This document shows, piece by piece, positions 8,461-16,799 of a stretch of 64,000 nucleotides of DNA. Position 1 is the stretch's first letter. Every line of letters starts with the position of its first letter. The notes beneath the pieces are model-generated. The model made no database searches. It saw only the letters and a list, made by a program, of their open reading frames with translations, and was not told where the DNA came from. This DNA is from Cyanobacteria bacterium FACHB-63 (GTDB lineage: Bacteria > Cyanobacteriota > Cyanobacteriia > Leptolyngbyales > Leptolyngbyaceae): contig JACJNX010000122.1 in NCBI GenBank assembly GCA_014695255.1, forward strand, positions 1 through 64,000, in the 5' to 3' direction. The position numbers and the translations under genes were made by a program.

Positions 8461-9986
8461 GCGTCTTCCTCCTTTTTGATTTTTTTTGCAACCGCGATGA
8501 TTAAACGCAATGTATATTCTCTAGCAAGCTGAGCGCTTAGTTCTAATCTCTCGTTTGCGATCGTGACCACGGGTGAATTTGTTATCCAGCCTGAGGGATG
8601 CTCTAACCAATGAAGTATTTGCTGATCAAAAGATCGACCGCCTTGCTTCACCTTAGTTCGCTCAAACTGTTTTCCTGCATTTGCAGGTAACTGACTGAAC
8701 AAGGCTTGGATTTGATTCGATGGATTCTTGCTCTGCAATTCTTGTCGTGCCAGCAACATTAATCGCGAAAGCTGAGTGTTCGTGATTGCCTTGGTTTCTA
8801 GTTCAAATCGTCCAACTTGATCTCGGACTAATTGCTCTAATTTTTGCCGTAACAATCTTTCTGCCATCGCGACCGCAATCTGCCTCGATGAATCGCTGAG
8901 TTGAACGGAACCAAACGATATTTTTTCTTCAGGCACTGTGCCGTAAAACCGATCATGTTCTTCTAACCAATTAATCGCAATTCGACCGAACCCTTCTACG
9001 ATGCGATCGCCAAAACTTTGTTCTTCAAGCGCCTGAACCTGCTCACTTGATAGTTTAATCGGTTCACATACGAATACGCTCCCTGCGGCGATCGCTTGCA
9101 CTTGTGGGAGCGGCAACCCCCATTTGCGGTTAAATCCACCCACTAGGGTACTACGAGTAAAGCTTTGATTGAGCTTTAGTGAATGACGCAGCTCTGCTCC
9201 CAACATTTGAATCAAGATTTGAGAATCAGCAACAGTTTGTCCCCACTGATCTCGCAGAATCAAATCACTGAGCAATGTAATTGTTAGCCTCTGTCGGTCT
9301 GTCCGTTCTGTTGATGAAACATTAATTTCAGCCCAACGATCGCAAACCTTCACATCCTGAATTTGTGTGTGTCCGTACCCTGCACTTTGAGAGCCTCCAA
9401 GCCACAAATCAACAGGATCTAGCAGGCTCTTTAATGTTGCAATATCAGCTTCTTCACACAAAATTACAGCTTGAAAAGTCTGTCCAGCGTCAATCGCATC
9501 ATATCGAAAGATTTCACCTGAGCCATCTACCGATCGTCCCCGTCTCCGATTGCGTAAATTATGAATGTTAATTCGTCGCTGCTCAGCGTAGAAAACTGCC
9601 TGCTTTCCATAGACTATACAAAACGATTGTGAAACTGACTTTTTCTCTTCAAGCGCAGTTTGCACAAGATTGTAGACGGAGCAGGGAAGGTCATCAGATT
9701 TAGATTGGCTCCAACTGAGAGGAACGGGAAGCGATCGTGCCTCTCCAGTAAATAAATAAGCGTTCAAATAGCGAGTTGTTCCGTCAAAAAACAATCTTCT
9801 GACTGTGGAATCTTGTAGAACCTCACTGTCATGAAGTGGGTAATGCTTGAGATAACGACCAATGAGCGCCCCACGTATCATGCTACCCGGAAGATAAGCA
9901 TAAGACACATCACTGTTTGGATCGCCTTGAAACGAAGTCGCTAAAACAGGCTGCTTCGTCTGTAATAACAACGTGATTGCCTTCAT
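8457..9986 (-). CDS. csx10: Type III-D RAMP protein Csx10 (Cas5 group)
   Basis: The N-terminus is the recognisable Csx10 signature: QTKQPVLATSFQGDPNSDVS followed at once by YAYLPGSMIRGALIGRYLK. Csx10 is the Cas5-like subunit that marks subtype III-D and caps the crRNA 5' handle. A second RAMP-like half follows, with SAGYGHTQI at about residue 200 and a glycine-rich GDRIVEGFGRIAINW at about 328-342. The C-terminal third is helical. The length (509) suits the family. The start overlaps the previous gene by 4 bp. Confidence 0.9.
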   Translation of the reverse strand: MKAITLLLQTKQPVLATSFQGDPNSDVSYAYLPGSMIRGALIGRYLKHYPLHDSEVLQDSTVRRLFFDGTTRYLNAYLFTGEARSLPVPLSWSQSKSDDLPCSVYNLVQTALEEKKSVSQSFCIVYGKQAVFYAEQRRINIHNLRNRRRGRSVDGSGEIFRYDAIDAGQTFQAVILCEEADIATLKSLLDPVDLWLGGSQSAGYGHTQIQDVKVCDRWAEINVSSTERTDRQRLTITLLSDLILRDQWGQTVADSQILIQMLGAELRHSLKLNQSFTRSTLVGGFNRKWGLPLPQVQAIAAGSVFVCEPIKLSSEQVQALEEQSFGDRIVEGFGRIAINWLEEHDRFYGTVPEEKISFGSVQLSDSSRQIAVAMAERLLRQKLEQLVRDQVGRFELETKAITNTQLSRLMLLARQELQSKNPSNQIQALFSQLPANAGKQFERTKVKQGGRSFDQQILHWLEHPSGWITNSPVVTIANERLELSAQLAREYTLRLIIAVAKKIKKEEDA

Positions 9987-10639
9987 ACTCGCCCTCCAAA
10001 GCCAGAAAGATATTGCTGAGTAATATTCCTTTCACATGAGTCGAACAACTGACACTGCACATGACCCCGACCCCGATTTCTTCCACTCCCGACTCGTCGG
10101 AGTGCAGCCACCCCAGCAGCTAACAATGACAACATTTCATCTGTCGGTTGAGTATCGAAAAAAAGAGAGGCGGTGAAACATAAATCCCTCAAAACCACTC
10201 GCGCTGATCGCAAACTATTGTGATCAGCAACGCCCGTGTCAGGCGCGATCGCAGTTTGCCACCGGATTGTTGTTAAAGACTCCAAAATCTCTGTAGCGGC
10301 AATGCTCTGAGTGGATCGAAGCTGGAGTGCAACCGCATCTCTCAAGTCTGTGGGCAAACAAGCATCGCCAACGTGCATAATCGACATTTTATGCAAGGTA
10401 CTTGCCGGAACACCAAACAATTCAGCAGCGATGCTCTCCCAATGATTTCGCTCAGTTTGCAGGGTGACAACCAGGTTATCACACTCCTCGCTGAGTAATC
10501 CTTTCAAGGTTCGCCCTCGTAGATAAGGAAATCCGTCCGAATCATGCTCAACTTCTTGATCAATCAGTCCAGTCACCCCATCTCCGCGCCCAAACGTCGT
10601 ATCACTCAGAAGCTTAATTTGGATCTTGTAAATGCTCAT
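9983..10639 (-). CDS. Csm3-like Cas7 RAMP subunit
   Basis: This is a compact single-module Cas7 of 218 residues. The N-terminal strand IQIKLLSDTTFGRGDG is followed by YLRGRTLKGLLSEE, the RAMP loop, and a C-terminal glycine-rich GSGRNRGRGHVQCQL. It should be a backbone subunit of the III-D complex. The start lies inside the end of cas10 (26-bp overlap) and the stop overlaps the csx10 start (ATGA), so the four central genes of the operon are tightly coupled. Confidence 0.85.
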   Translation of the reverse strand: MSIYKIQIKLLSDTTFGRGDGVTGLIDQEVEHDSDGFPYLRGRTLKGLLSEECDNLVVTLQTERNHWESIAAELFGVPASTLHKMSIMHVGDACLPTDLRDAVALQLRSTQSIAATEILESLTTIRWQTAIAPDTGVADHNSLRSARVVLRDLCFTASLFFDTQPTDEMLSLLAAGVAALRRVGSGRNRGRGHVQCQLFDSCERNITQQYLSGFGGRV

Positions 10640-12257
10640 CAGTCTGCTCCTGAATTCCTAAGTAAAACTCCATCACTTCGATCGCATCAAAGTAGCCACA
10701 TACTCGATCCAGCCACCCCTCTGCTGCAAGCTTCTTTTCTACATTGGGAAATGGTGGCAGTTCTAGAGGTTCATAAGCACTCAGGAATTGCCTGACAGCA
10801 TCTTTACCTTGACGTAAAATTTCTCGTAATGCCATCACTTTATTTTTACGATCGCGCCATTCTTCCGCTTGAAGCGCTCTGACAACTTGAGCGAATCCAT
10901 CCCAGGTGCGCCATTCTTTAGTATTGCTCAAGGCAACTGGTCGTAAAGTGAGGCTCCCCTCTTTTACCTGATACTCGCGCTTGCGAATCTCTGCGATGCT
11001 GCCAATCAAACCGCTACTTGCAAGATGCCAATCGAGTGCAGAAACATTAGACTGTTTCTCCTGGCGAAACCGTTTTGCCTCACGACAAAGTGCGTCGCTC
11101 ATTGCGTATGCTCTTGCAAACGGATAATGCGTTTTCACAATACAGACTCCAGCAGAAGCGGTAATGGGTTTGCCATCTGGAAGCTTCTGCTGCTCAAACT
11201 GGCGGAGAAACTCTGCCGCTAATTCTAACCCCAGTCGTCCATCACAGACAAAAGTAACATCGTCTCCTCCATAAACTAGGGGACGGAATGGCAAGTAGTT
11301 GTCTTTTAGCGCAAATCGCCCCAAACTGCCAACGATCTCGCCATTCTGTAGGGAATGGGTCAGCTTTTTGACGACCAGCTTTAGAGCTTCTAAACCTGCA
11401 TGATTGATTGCTTCGGAGAGTTCGCGCATGGCAATGATGTAATCACGATTCGACTTATCTTTGCCGTAGTTCCGAAAACGCTCACCCATTCCATTTCCGT
11501 CTGCGTGAACAACTGCGATGTAGCTTGATTCAGTCGGGGTTCGTCCCATATCGTCTACATCTCTGGGAAATTCACAGTCTGTTGCAGATTCAGCAAATGC
11601 AAGTCTCAGTTGTGCGTTGAGTCGCTTATTTGCTCGCTCAACAGCACGGAGCTTTTCTCGAACTTCTCTCGAAATTGTGTAGGCTGCGTCTTTGGGAACG
11701 CCATATCGATCGCTAGTATCCACTGCAGCAAGGCGTGTAGAAATGCAGTCTGCGCTAACCCCTAAACCCAGTAGAGGAGCCGATGGAACTTGCTGCTGCT
11801 TCTGTTGCTCTAGCTTGAATCGCAATTGCTGTAACACTTCAAAGAGGGAGTCATCCCAGCTAAATTCTTGGTGAGCAACAACTAGGGTTAAACCAGGAGC
11901 GCCTTTTAATGCTCGGAGTGTAAGAATTTTAGTAAACTGGATCGCATAATCTAGACATCTAAATAAAACGATCGCATTTCCGCCACCTGTGTAAAGTAGC
12001 TCTGCGGCAAGATTATCACTTGGTGTTTCGATATAAGGTTTTGCAGATGAATCATTGATGCGAGTATGAACTGCAAAACTAGGCTTGCCGTCTTTTCTAA
12101 GCTTCTGAGATAGCTTGCCCAATGCTTTTTCAATCCAGGAGCTAGTTGCTTCGGTCACTAGATGAGACGCGCCGATGTTTTCGCGTAAACGGTTACTGCC
12201 AAAGATGTAGGGTTGAATACCGCTAGTATCAACGATTGTGGCAACAAAATTACTCAT
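10614..12257 (-). CDS. cas10: Type III-D Cas10 (cyclic oligoadenylate synthase subunit)
   Basis: Cas10 is the large type III subunit; on target-RNA binding its Palm domain makes cyclic oligoadenylates. The Palm core GGDD (in LVYGGDDVTF) is intact at about residue 328, which supports cyclase activity. An earlier degenerate Palm element YTGGGNAIVLF lies at about 89-99. No N-terminal HD nuclease domain is visible: the protein begins directly with the Palm1-like strand ATIVDTSGIQPYIFGS and is only 547 residues. DNase activity is therefore not expected and signalling through the CARF neighbour is the likelier output. The start overlaps the CARF gene by 8 bp. Confidence 0.88.
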   Translation of the reverse strand: MSNFVATIVDTSGIQPYIFGSNRLRENIGASHLVTEATSSWIEKALGKLSQKLRKDGKPSFAVHTRINDSSAKPYIETPSDNLAAELLYTGGGNAIVLFRCLDYAIQFTKILTLRALKGAPGLTLVVAHQEFSWDDSLFEVLQQLRFKLEQQKQQQVPSAPLLGLGVSADCISTRLAAVDTSDRYGVPKDAAYTISREVREKLRAVERANKRLNAQLRLAFAESATDCEFPRDVDDMGRTPTESSYIAVVHADGNGMGERFRNYGKDKSNRDYIIAMRELSEAINHAGLEALKLVVKKLTHSLQNGEIVGSLGRFALKDNYLPFRPLVYGGDDVTFVCDGRLGLELAAEFLRQFEQQKLPDGKPITASAGVCIVKTHYPFARAYAMSDALCREAKRFRQEKQSNVSALDWHLASSGLIGSIAEIRKREYQVKEGSLTLRPVALSNTKEWRTWDGFAQVVRALQAEEWRDRKNKVMALREILRQGKDAVRQFLSAYEPLELPPFPNVEKKLAAEGWLDRVCGYFDAIEVMEFYLGIQEQTDEHLQDPN

Positions 12258-13437
12258 TGGACTGAGCCTCTCGATCGCTCCTGATGATCCAAGCGGCGAT
12301 CTGATCTGCTAGATTTACTAGATGTCGTCGTCCAAATACTGCAATCTGCGGATTTTCTAGCATAATTTCTAGTCTTGTTTTGAGAAGTTCAGGTTTGTCT
12401 GAGCAACACACCAAAGCCACTCGCGCCTCGTCGCCTCCAAGCTGCTTTGCTCTCAGATAGGCCTCAAATAACTTGTATTTGCACGGCGGTGTACGATCAT
12501 CAGTTGTGCAAGACAGCGCAAACAACTGATATCCTCGTGTAAACGCTACGTCAAGCTCAAAGAATTCATCTCTAGAAGATGGTTTTTTTGGATCTTCAAC
12601 CCTAAATGAGGTCGCGCTATCAACAATGCTCAAGCTTTCAGGTAGAGTTTGAATTTGCTGCAAGGTATACTGTTCTAGCCATTTTCCATCCAGCCATGTT
12701 TCATCTAGTAACGATCGAATCTCTTTTTTCTGAAGTTCGGTTGCAAAAATTGCTGGACAGTGTTCTTGCAAAAACGCCTCTATTTCAGTAGGAAGTAGCT
12801 TAAGATCTAGAGTCTCTTCTTCATTAGTTGAACTCTTTACCCGATTACACCATTCTCGCCAGACCTTCGCTATATCTGGGCTCGAGTGCAGGTGCGCCAG
12901 AGCGATCGCGGCTTCTGGTTGCTTTGGAGTGGTTAATGCAGGTTCAATTAGGCTTAGCTGATGGAGATCAAAGATTTCTGTCAAAGTCAGACTAAGTGAT
13001 ACCTTTTCATGAAAGCGTGTTCCATCTTCTCTATCGATGCACATCTCCAGTCGGCGAGAATCAAGATAGCTAAAAATAGCATTGGGTCTTTCTTTAATCA
13101 GAGTGCGATAGACGTGTACTGCCATCGCTTTTGTTCCACCTGTATAATGCAATCCAATCGAGTCTTGCGGTAACTGTGTAACGATCTCTCTTACGTCTTT
13201 TTGAATGTAGTAGCTATCAGATTCATGCCCATCGATCGATTTCAGTTTTGCAATGTACCCCAAGTTCTCAATGCAGTCCCTGAGCCTTTCAGCCTGCCCT
13301 TTAGTATGAGAAGTATAAAATAAGTAGCTAGTACCACCAGGCTTAAGAAGGGTTCTTATAGCAACGTAGTTTGGTAGTGGATTCTCTCCAATGAGCAACA
13401 AAAGGTACTGTACCTGATACTGTTCAAATTTGTTCAT
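12250..13437 (-). CDS. CARF-domain protein, Card1/Can2-like, with an atypical nuclease motif
   Basis: The N-terminal half (about 1-160) looks like the CARF ligand-binding domain of Card1-type (DUF1887) proteins: YLLLLIGENPLPN, then LHYTGGTKAMAVHVYR at about residues 98-115. The C-terminal half (about 260-390) resembles the Card1 PD-(D/E)XK-like domain with FELDVAFTRGYQLFALSCTT. The position that should carry E-x-K reads S/C-T-T, so the classical catalytic pair is absent. It is the first gene of the III-D operon and so is the expected receiver of the Cas10 messenger. It could be a nuclease with a variant site, a ring-nuclease-like regulator or a catalytically dead sensor. A -10-like TATAAT lies about 100 bp upstream. 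Confidence 0.75.
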   Translation of the reverse strand: MNKFEQYQVQYLLLLIGENPLPNYVAIRTLLKPGGTSYLFYTSHTKGQAERLRDCIENLGYIAKLKSIDGHESDSYYIQKDVREIVTQLPQDSIGLHYTGGTKAMAVHVYRTLIKERPNAIFSYLDSRRLEMCIDREDGTRFHEKVSLSLTLTEIFDLHQLSLIEPALTTPKQPEAAIALAHLHSSPDIAKVWREWCNRVKSSTNEEETLDLKLLPTEIEAFLQEHCPAIFATELQKKEIRSLLDETWLDGKWLEQYTLQQIQTLPESLSIVDSATSFRVEDPKKPSSRDEFFELDVAFTRGYQLFALSCTTDDRTPPCKYKLFEAYLRAKQLGGDEARVALVCCSDKPELLKTRLEIMLENPQIAVFGRRHLVNLADQIAAWIIRSDREAQSNE

Positions 13438-13755
13438 AAGATCACAGGTAGATTAGGCTGGGCAGGCAATCTATGTTCAGGCGAAATGCTACCGGGGTCT
13501 ACAAGAATTTTCCGTATTTTCCGGAGGATTCAAGAAAATTATACAGTTTCGATTAATACTTAAAGAAAATATAGCCTGAATAGCAAAGTTGCGATGAAGT
13601 AGAACTCATACCGTAACTCATATAAATTGAACGATTTTTTGGATCTGTACTCGAATGCCGACCTGTGAGGATGGAAATGTCAGGAAAGCGAAGTGATTGA
13701 CCTTGTTTGATTATCACGCTCTCCTGCGTTCTCTATATTCATTCTCACGAAGCAC
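13438..13755. promoter_or_regulatory. Divergent promoter region between the III-D operon and cas1
   Basis: No gene is seen. On the minus strand a TATAAT -10 (13539-13544) faces the CARF gene. Just downstream of it are two ATTTTCCG direct repeats (13507-13514 and 13516-13523, 9 bp apart). This placement in the early transcribed region could be an operator. On the plus strand only a weak TATATT element precedes cas1, and cas1 has no strong Shine-Dalgarno sequence. Confidence 0.4.
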
Positions 13756-14739
13756 ATGACTACAATTTATGTCGCGCAACCCCAGACGGAACTGAAAATC
13801 CAGTCTCGACAGCTTCAAGTTTTTCATCAACAACGATTCTGTTTTTCTGTGCCATTGAACCGAATCAGCCAAATGGTGATTTTGGGACAACAGCCTTGGT
13901 CACGAAAAGCTGCAAATCTGGCGTTGTCGCTTCACATTCCCGTGCTGTACTTTGAACCGGATGGGCGCTGTGTGGAGTATCTGAACCCCGGAAATCTTGA
14001 ATCTGCAAAATATTTGAAGGTTCAGATGGAGCGAGCGCAAAACCTGGATTTTTCTCACAGCGTTGCTGAAAGTCTTGTTCGCGCAAAGCTTCACAACTCA
14101 AAAATCTTGCTGCTGCAACTCAGTCATGATCCTCGACCTGCGACGGTGCAACAGGTTCTCAATCTCCTACAACGGCTGATCGATGATCTGCCGCTGGCTT
14201 CTTCTGTAGTTGTGCTTAAGAGTTATGAAAGTACGGGTTCTGCTTTTTATCGAGCTGCATTGAGTCGGCTGTTGCCAGAGGAGTTCCGAAACCGCAATCT
14301 AGGTCTAAATCCAATTCAGCGACTCAGCAATTTAGGCACAGCACTTTTGAGTCAGAGAATTCAGAGCGTTTTGCAGTCGATGGGGTTGGATCTTGAAATC
14401 GCGAATTTGCATTTTGATGCGGTGACTCGTCCGCCGTTGGTGTGCGATTTCTTGAGTGAATTTCAAGGGGCGATCGTCGATCGAATGGTCATCGAACTGC
14501 TGCAAAGTCGTCAGATTGCTCCGGATGACTTTATCTGGGTTGGGCAGGGTATTTTCTTGCAGCCTTCTGCTTTGGAACGGTTTATCCAACATTGGGATGC
14601 AATGTTATCGAGCCGAGTTGAGCATCTCTATGCAGGTGAGATCAGCTATCAACAATGCCTGAAAGTTCAGGTGCAGGAGTACATCGCTTGTTTGTTGGAA
14701 GACCAAACGTTTTACCGTCCCATGCTGTTGAAGGGGTAG
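13756..14739 (+). CDS. cas1: CRISPR integrase Cas1 (stand-alone, intact)
   Basis: Cas1 with Cas2 inserts new spacers at the leader end of an array. The protein (327 residues) has the beta-rich N-terminus with LPVLYFEP-type spacing and an intact catalytic set: Glu in KSYESTGSAFYR (about 160), His in ANLHFDAVTR (about 220) and Asp in PLVCDFLSEFQ (about 232). It opens a plus-strand unit with cas2 5 bp downstream, divergent from the III-D operon. It is clearly different in sequence from the Cas1 domain of the RT fusion 3 kb away, so the locus carries two Cas1 lineages. Confidence 0.93.
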   Translation: MTTIYVAQPQTELKIQSRQLQVFHQQRFCFSVPLNRISQMVILGQQPWSRKAANLALSLHIPVLYFEPDGRCVEYLNPGNLESAKYLKVQMERAQNLDFSHSVAESLVRAKLHNSKILLLQLSHDPRPATVQQVLNLLQRLIDDLPLASSVVVLKSYESTGSAFYRAALSRLLPEEFRNRNLGLNPIQRLSNLGTALLSQRIQSVLQSMGLDLEIANLHFDAVTRPPLVCDFLSEFQGAIVDRMVIELLQSRQIAPDDFIWVGQGIFLQPSALERFIQHWDAMLSSRVEHLYAGEISYQQCLKVQVQEYIACLLEDQTFYRPMLLKG

Positions 14740-14744
14740 GCAAG

Positions 14745-15029
14745 ATGTTTTATTTGGTCTGTTATGACGTGATTCATGACCGACGGCGCGATCGCGTTTC
14801 TAGGTTGCTCGAAGGTTATGGGCTACGAGTGCAGAAATCGGTGTTTGAGTGTGTGCTGACTCCGGATCAGTATGACCTGCTGAAGCGGCAATTGCAGACG
14901 AAACGGTATCTCAATCCAGCCGAGGATCAAATTCGGTTTTACCCGATGTCGCCACGGCATCGCCAGCTAGTGCTGATTTTAGGAGTGCAGCCGCAGCGCC
15001 AGGTGGATGATTCGGTGTTCATTGTGTAG
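14745..15029 (+). CDS. cas2: CRISPR adaptation protein Cas2
   Basis: This small 94-residue protein begins FYLVCYDVIHDRRRDRVSRL, the standard Cas2 first strand with its Asp, and has QKSVFECVLT and a basic middle. It forms the dimer bridging two Cas1 dimers in the integration complex. The start is the ATG at 14745, 5 bp after the cas1 stop with a GTAGG-type ribosome site; longer frames upstream would overlap cas1 and lack family residues. It is the only cas2 in the window, so it may serve both Cas1 proteins. Confidence 0.92.
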   Translation: MFYLVCYDVIHDRRRDRVSRLLEGYGLRVQKSVFECVLTPDQYDLLKRQLQTKRYLNPAEDQIRFYPMSPRHRQLVLILGVQPQRQVDDSVFIV

Positions 15030-15037
15030 GGGGAGCA

Positions 15038-15436
15038 ATGGAAAATCCATTTGTGATTAGTTATCGGGAATTGAGGGTCTATCAGACTGCGTTTGAAAGT
15101 GCAATGCAGGTGTTTGAAAGTTCCAGGGAGTTTCCCACTGAAGAGCAAGATCAACTAACAATGTTTATGATTCGAGCCTCTCGGTTGGTGTGTGCAAATA
15201 TCGCTCAGGCATGGCAGAAGCGGCGGAGTCAGGAGGCGTTTATCGCACGATTGAATCAGGCGGAAACGGAGGCGGCAGCGACTCAGGTTTGGATTGAGTT
15301 TGCGGTGTTGTGTGGGTATCTTGATGCGGAAACGGGTCAGGAGTTGCATCACGAGTATCAACAGGTGCTGGGGGATTTAGCTCGATTGATTGAAAATTCG
15401 GCGGCTTGGGTGGTGTCGGTGAATGCTGAATCTTGA
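15038..15436 (+). CDS. Four-helix-bundle protein (S23/Avd-like)
   Basis: The 132-residue product matches the four-helix-bundle family related to the 23S-rRNA intervening-sequence (S23) protein and to Avd of diversity-generating retroelements. It starts SYRELRVYQTAFESAMQVFE and has helices through ANIAQAWQKRR, ETEAAATQVWIEFA and LHHEYQQVLGDLARLIE. A strong GGGGGAG ribosome site lies 8 bp after the cas2 stop. Avd binds RNA and helps a reverse transcriptase, and a reverse transcriptase-Cas1 fusion lies 3 kb away. A role in RNA-templated spacer acquisition is therefore an attractive but unproven inference. Confidence 0.75.
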   Translation: MENPFVISYRELRVYQTAFESAMQVFESSREFPTEEQDQLTMFMIRASRLVCANIAQAWQKRRSQEAFIARLNQAETEAAATQVWIEFAVLCGYLDAETGQELHHEYQQVLGDLARLIENSAAWVVSVNAES

Positions 15437-15445
15437 GGAGAACGC

Positions 15446-15940
15446 ATGGTTAGACGTAGCCGAAAGCGGCGAAAGCTGTTTACTTGTGGTCATCGGGGAT
15501 TTGGGCAGTATTGTCATCGGTGCAATGCCTTTAGTACGCGGCAACGTGACCGCACAATAGATGTCCAGCCTGTCGTGGTGGATGCTGTTCATCGTGCGAA
15601 AAAGTCAAAGCGCGGTTCCTGCGGAGTTGCGCTTCGCGCTAAACGGAAATGGCAACACCAGTTTGAGCATGATTCGATCGATTTGAAGCATCTACCAAAA
15701 CCGATCGTGGTCAAAACTCGGCGCATTCTGGATTTGCTCAATCGAGGTGTTGCGCCGGGAGAGCTGAAAGGGAGGCGGTTTAATTTCGATCGTACTTTAC
15801 TGCGAATTCCGGTGTCTTATCGATATCGATTGCTGTGTCGCTGGCAGGCTGATCGAATTGTGCCGTTACAGGTGATGACGCATGAGGCTTACAATGCGAT
15901 TTCTCGAAATAAGAAAGCACCCCGACTGGAAAAAGGCTAG
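15446..15940 (+). CDS. Zinc-ribbon protein with a RelE/ParE-like C-terminal half (DUF7682-like)
   Basis: The N-terminus is very basic, followed by a compact metal-binding pattern CGHRGFGQYCHRC at about residues 13-25. The C-terminal part (about 75-150) has the helix-then-strands pattern of small RelE/ParE-type folds: VVKTRRILDLLNRG, then LRIPVSYRYRLLCRWQADRI and a final VMTHEAYNAI. A GAGGAG ribosome site lies 9 bp after the previous stop, so it is the fourth gene of the cas1-cas2 unit. I recall such zinc-binding proteins near cyanobacterial type III adaptation genes, but the function is unknown. Possible roles are RNA binding or a toxin-like nuclease. Confidence 0.6.
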   Translation: MVRRSRKRRKLFTCGHRGFGQYCHRCNAFSTRQRDRTIDVQPVVVDAVHRAKKSKRGSCGVALRAKRKWQHQFEHDSIDLKHLPKPIVVKTRRILDLLNRGVAPGELKGRRFNFDRTLLRIPVSYRYRLLCRWQADRIVPLQVMTHEAYNAISRNKKAPRLEKG

Positions 15941-16121
15941 GGCGATCGAGTTTTGTGCTTTATCAGATCGCTCTATTTTCTAGATTCGGTGGGTGTTCTC
16001 TCAATCTAATCCACAGCCCTCGGACTCTGAGCATCTGGGGGCGATTTATTTTGAGCGCCTCGATCGTTGGTGATGTAGCGGATTGATTCAGATATTCGCG
16101 ATCATCGGTGATTCAGCGCTT

Positions 16122-16562
16122 TTATTCTATCGTGTTGGGTTTTGAGAGATAGGGTACGATTTTGCTTTGCCAGTCGGTGACGGTTTTGGGTGGGAGAATG
16201 CGTTTGTATTCGAGGCGCGATCGCCCGAAGTTGAAGAGGAGTCCGACGGGGGCTTGAGTGGCAGCAAGGTAGGCGATGATTTGGGCGAGTTCTTTGTTAC
16301 CGAGATTACGAGTAAAGGCTTTGTCTTCGATGACAATGCAGTCGTTGACCCAGTGATCGAGGTAGAGGTTGCCGAGCCATTGGTTTTCGGTGTCGTGGAC
16401 TTGAACGGAGTATTCTTCGATCGCGGTGAGTCCGATGCGCTGAAGTTCGTGGGTCAGGGCACGTTGGTAGTGTTTTTCGCGCAGTCCGCGTGGGGTTTTG
16501 CGGTGGACGCGCATGGCGGCTCCGATGATTTGGTAGGTGAGATCTTGGTGAGGGATGGTCAT
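16122..16562 (-). CDS. GxxExxY family PD-(D/E)XK-fold protein
   Basis: The motif GLREKHYQRAL gives the family its name (GxxExxY). It is followed by strand LYLDHWVNDCIVIEDKA, whose final E-x-K fits a PD-(D/E)XK nuclease core, and by the family ending RSRLEYKRILPPK. I chose the ATG at 16562 (MTIPHQDLTYQIIGAAM) because family similarity begins there. The frame is open upstream to 16757, but that part is a proline/serine-rich shadow. These proteins are often beside restriction or mobile genes, with unknown function. It lies between the adaptation genes and array 2 on the opposite strand from cas1-cas2. Confidence 0.75.
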   Translation of the reverse strand: MTIPHQDLTYQIIGAAMRVHRKTPRGLREKHYQRALTHELQRIGLTAIEEYSVQVHDTENQWLGNLYLDHWVNDCIVIEDKAFTRNLGNKELAQIIAYLAATQAPVGLLFNFGRSRLEYKRILPPKTVTDWQSKIVPYLSKPNTIE

Positions 16563-16799
16563 GGGGGTGCGATCGAGGTTCTGGGTTAGTGTGCCCAGGG
16601 ATGGAAAATGCGGCAACGGATGGCGGGTGGGTGGAGAGGGAGAGGGAATGGGTGAGGATGGATGAAACGGATGGTCGATCGGTGTGCTCATGGGTTCTCC
16701 TATTCTGGTGCGTCTCTGGCACAGACCAATCACCCATCCGTTTTTCCTTCGTAACAATTTGAATCACAACGCAGACAGACTAATCATCCGTTGGCTCTC

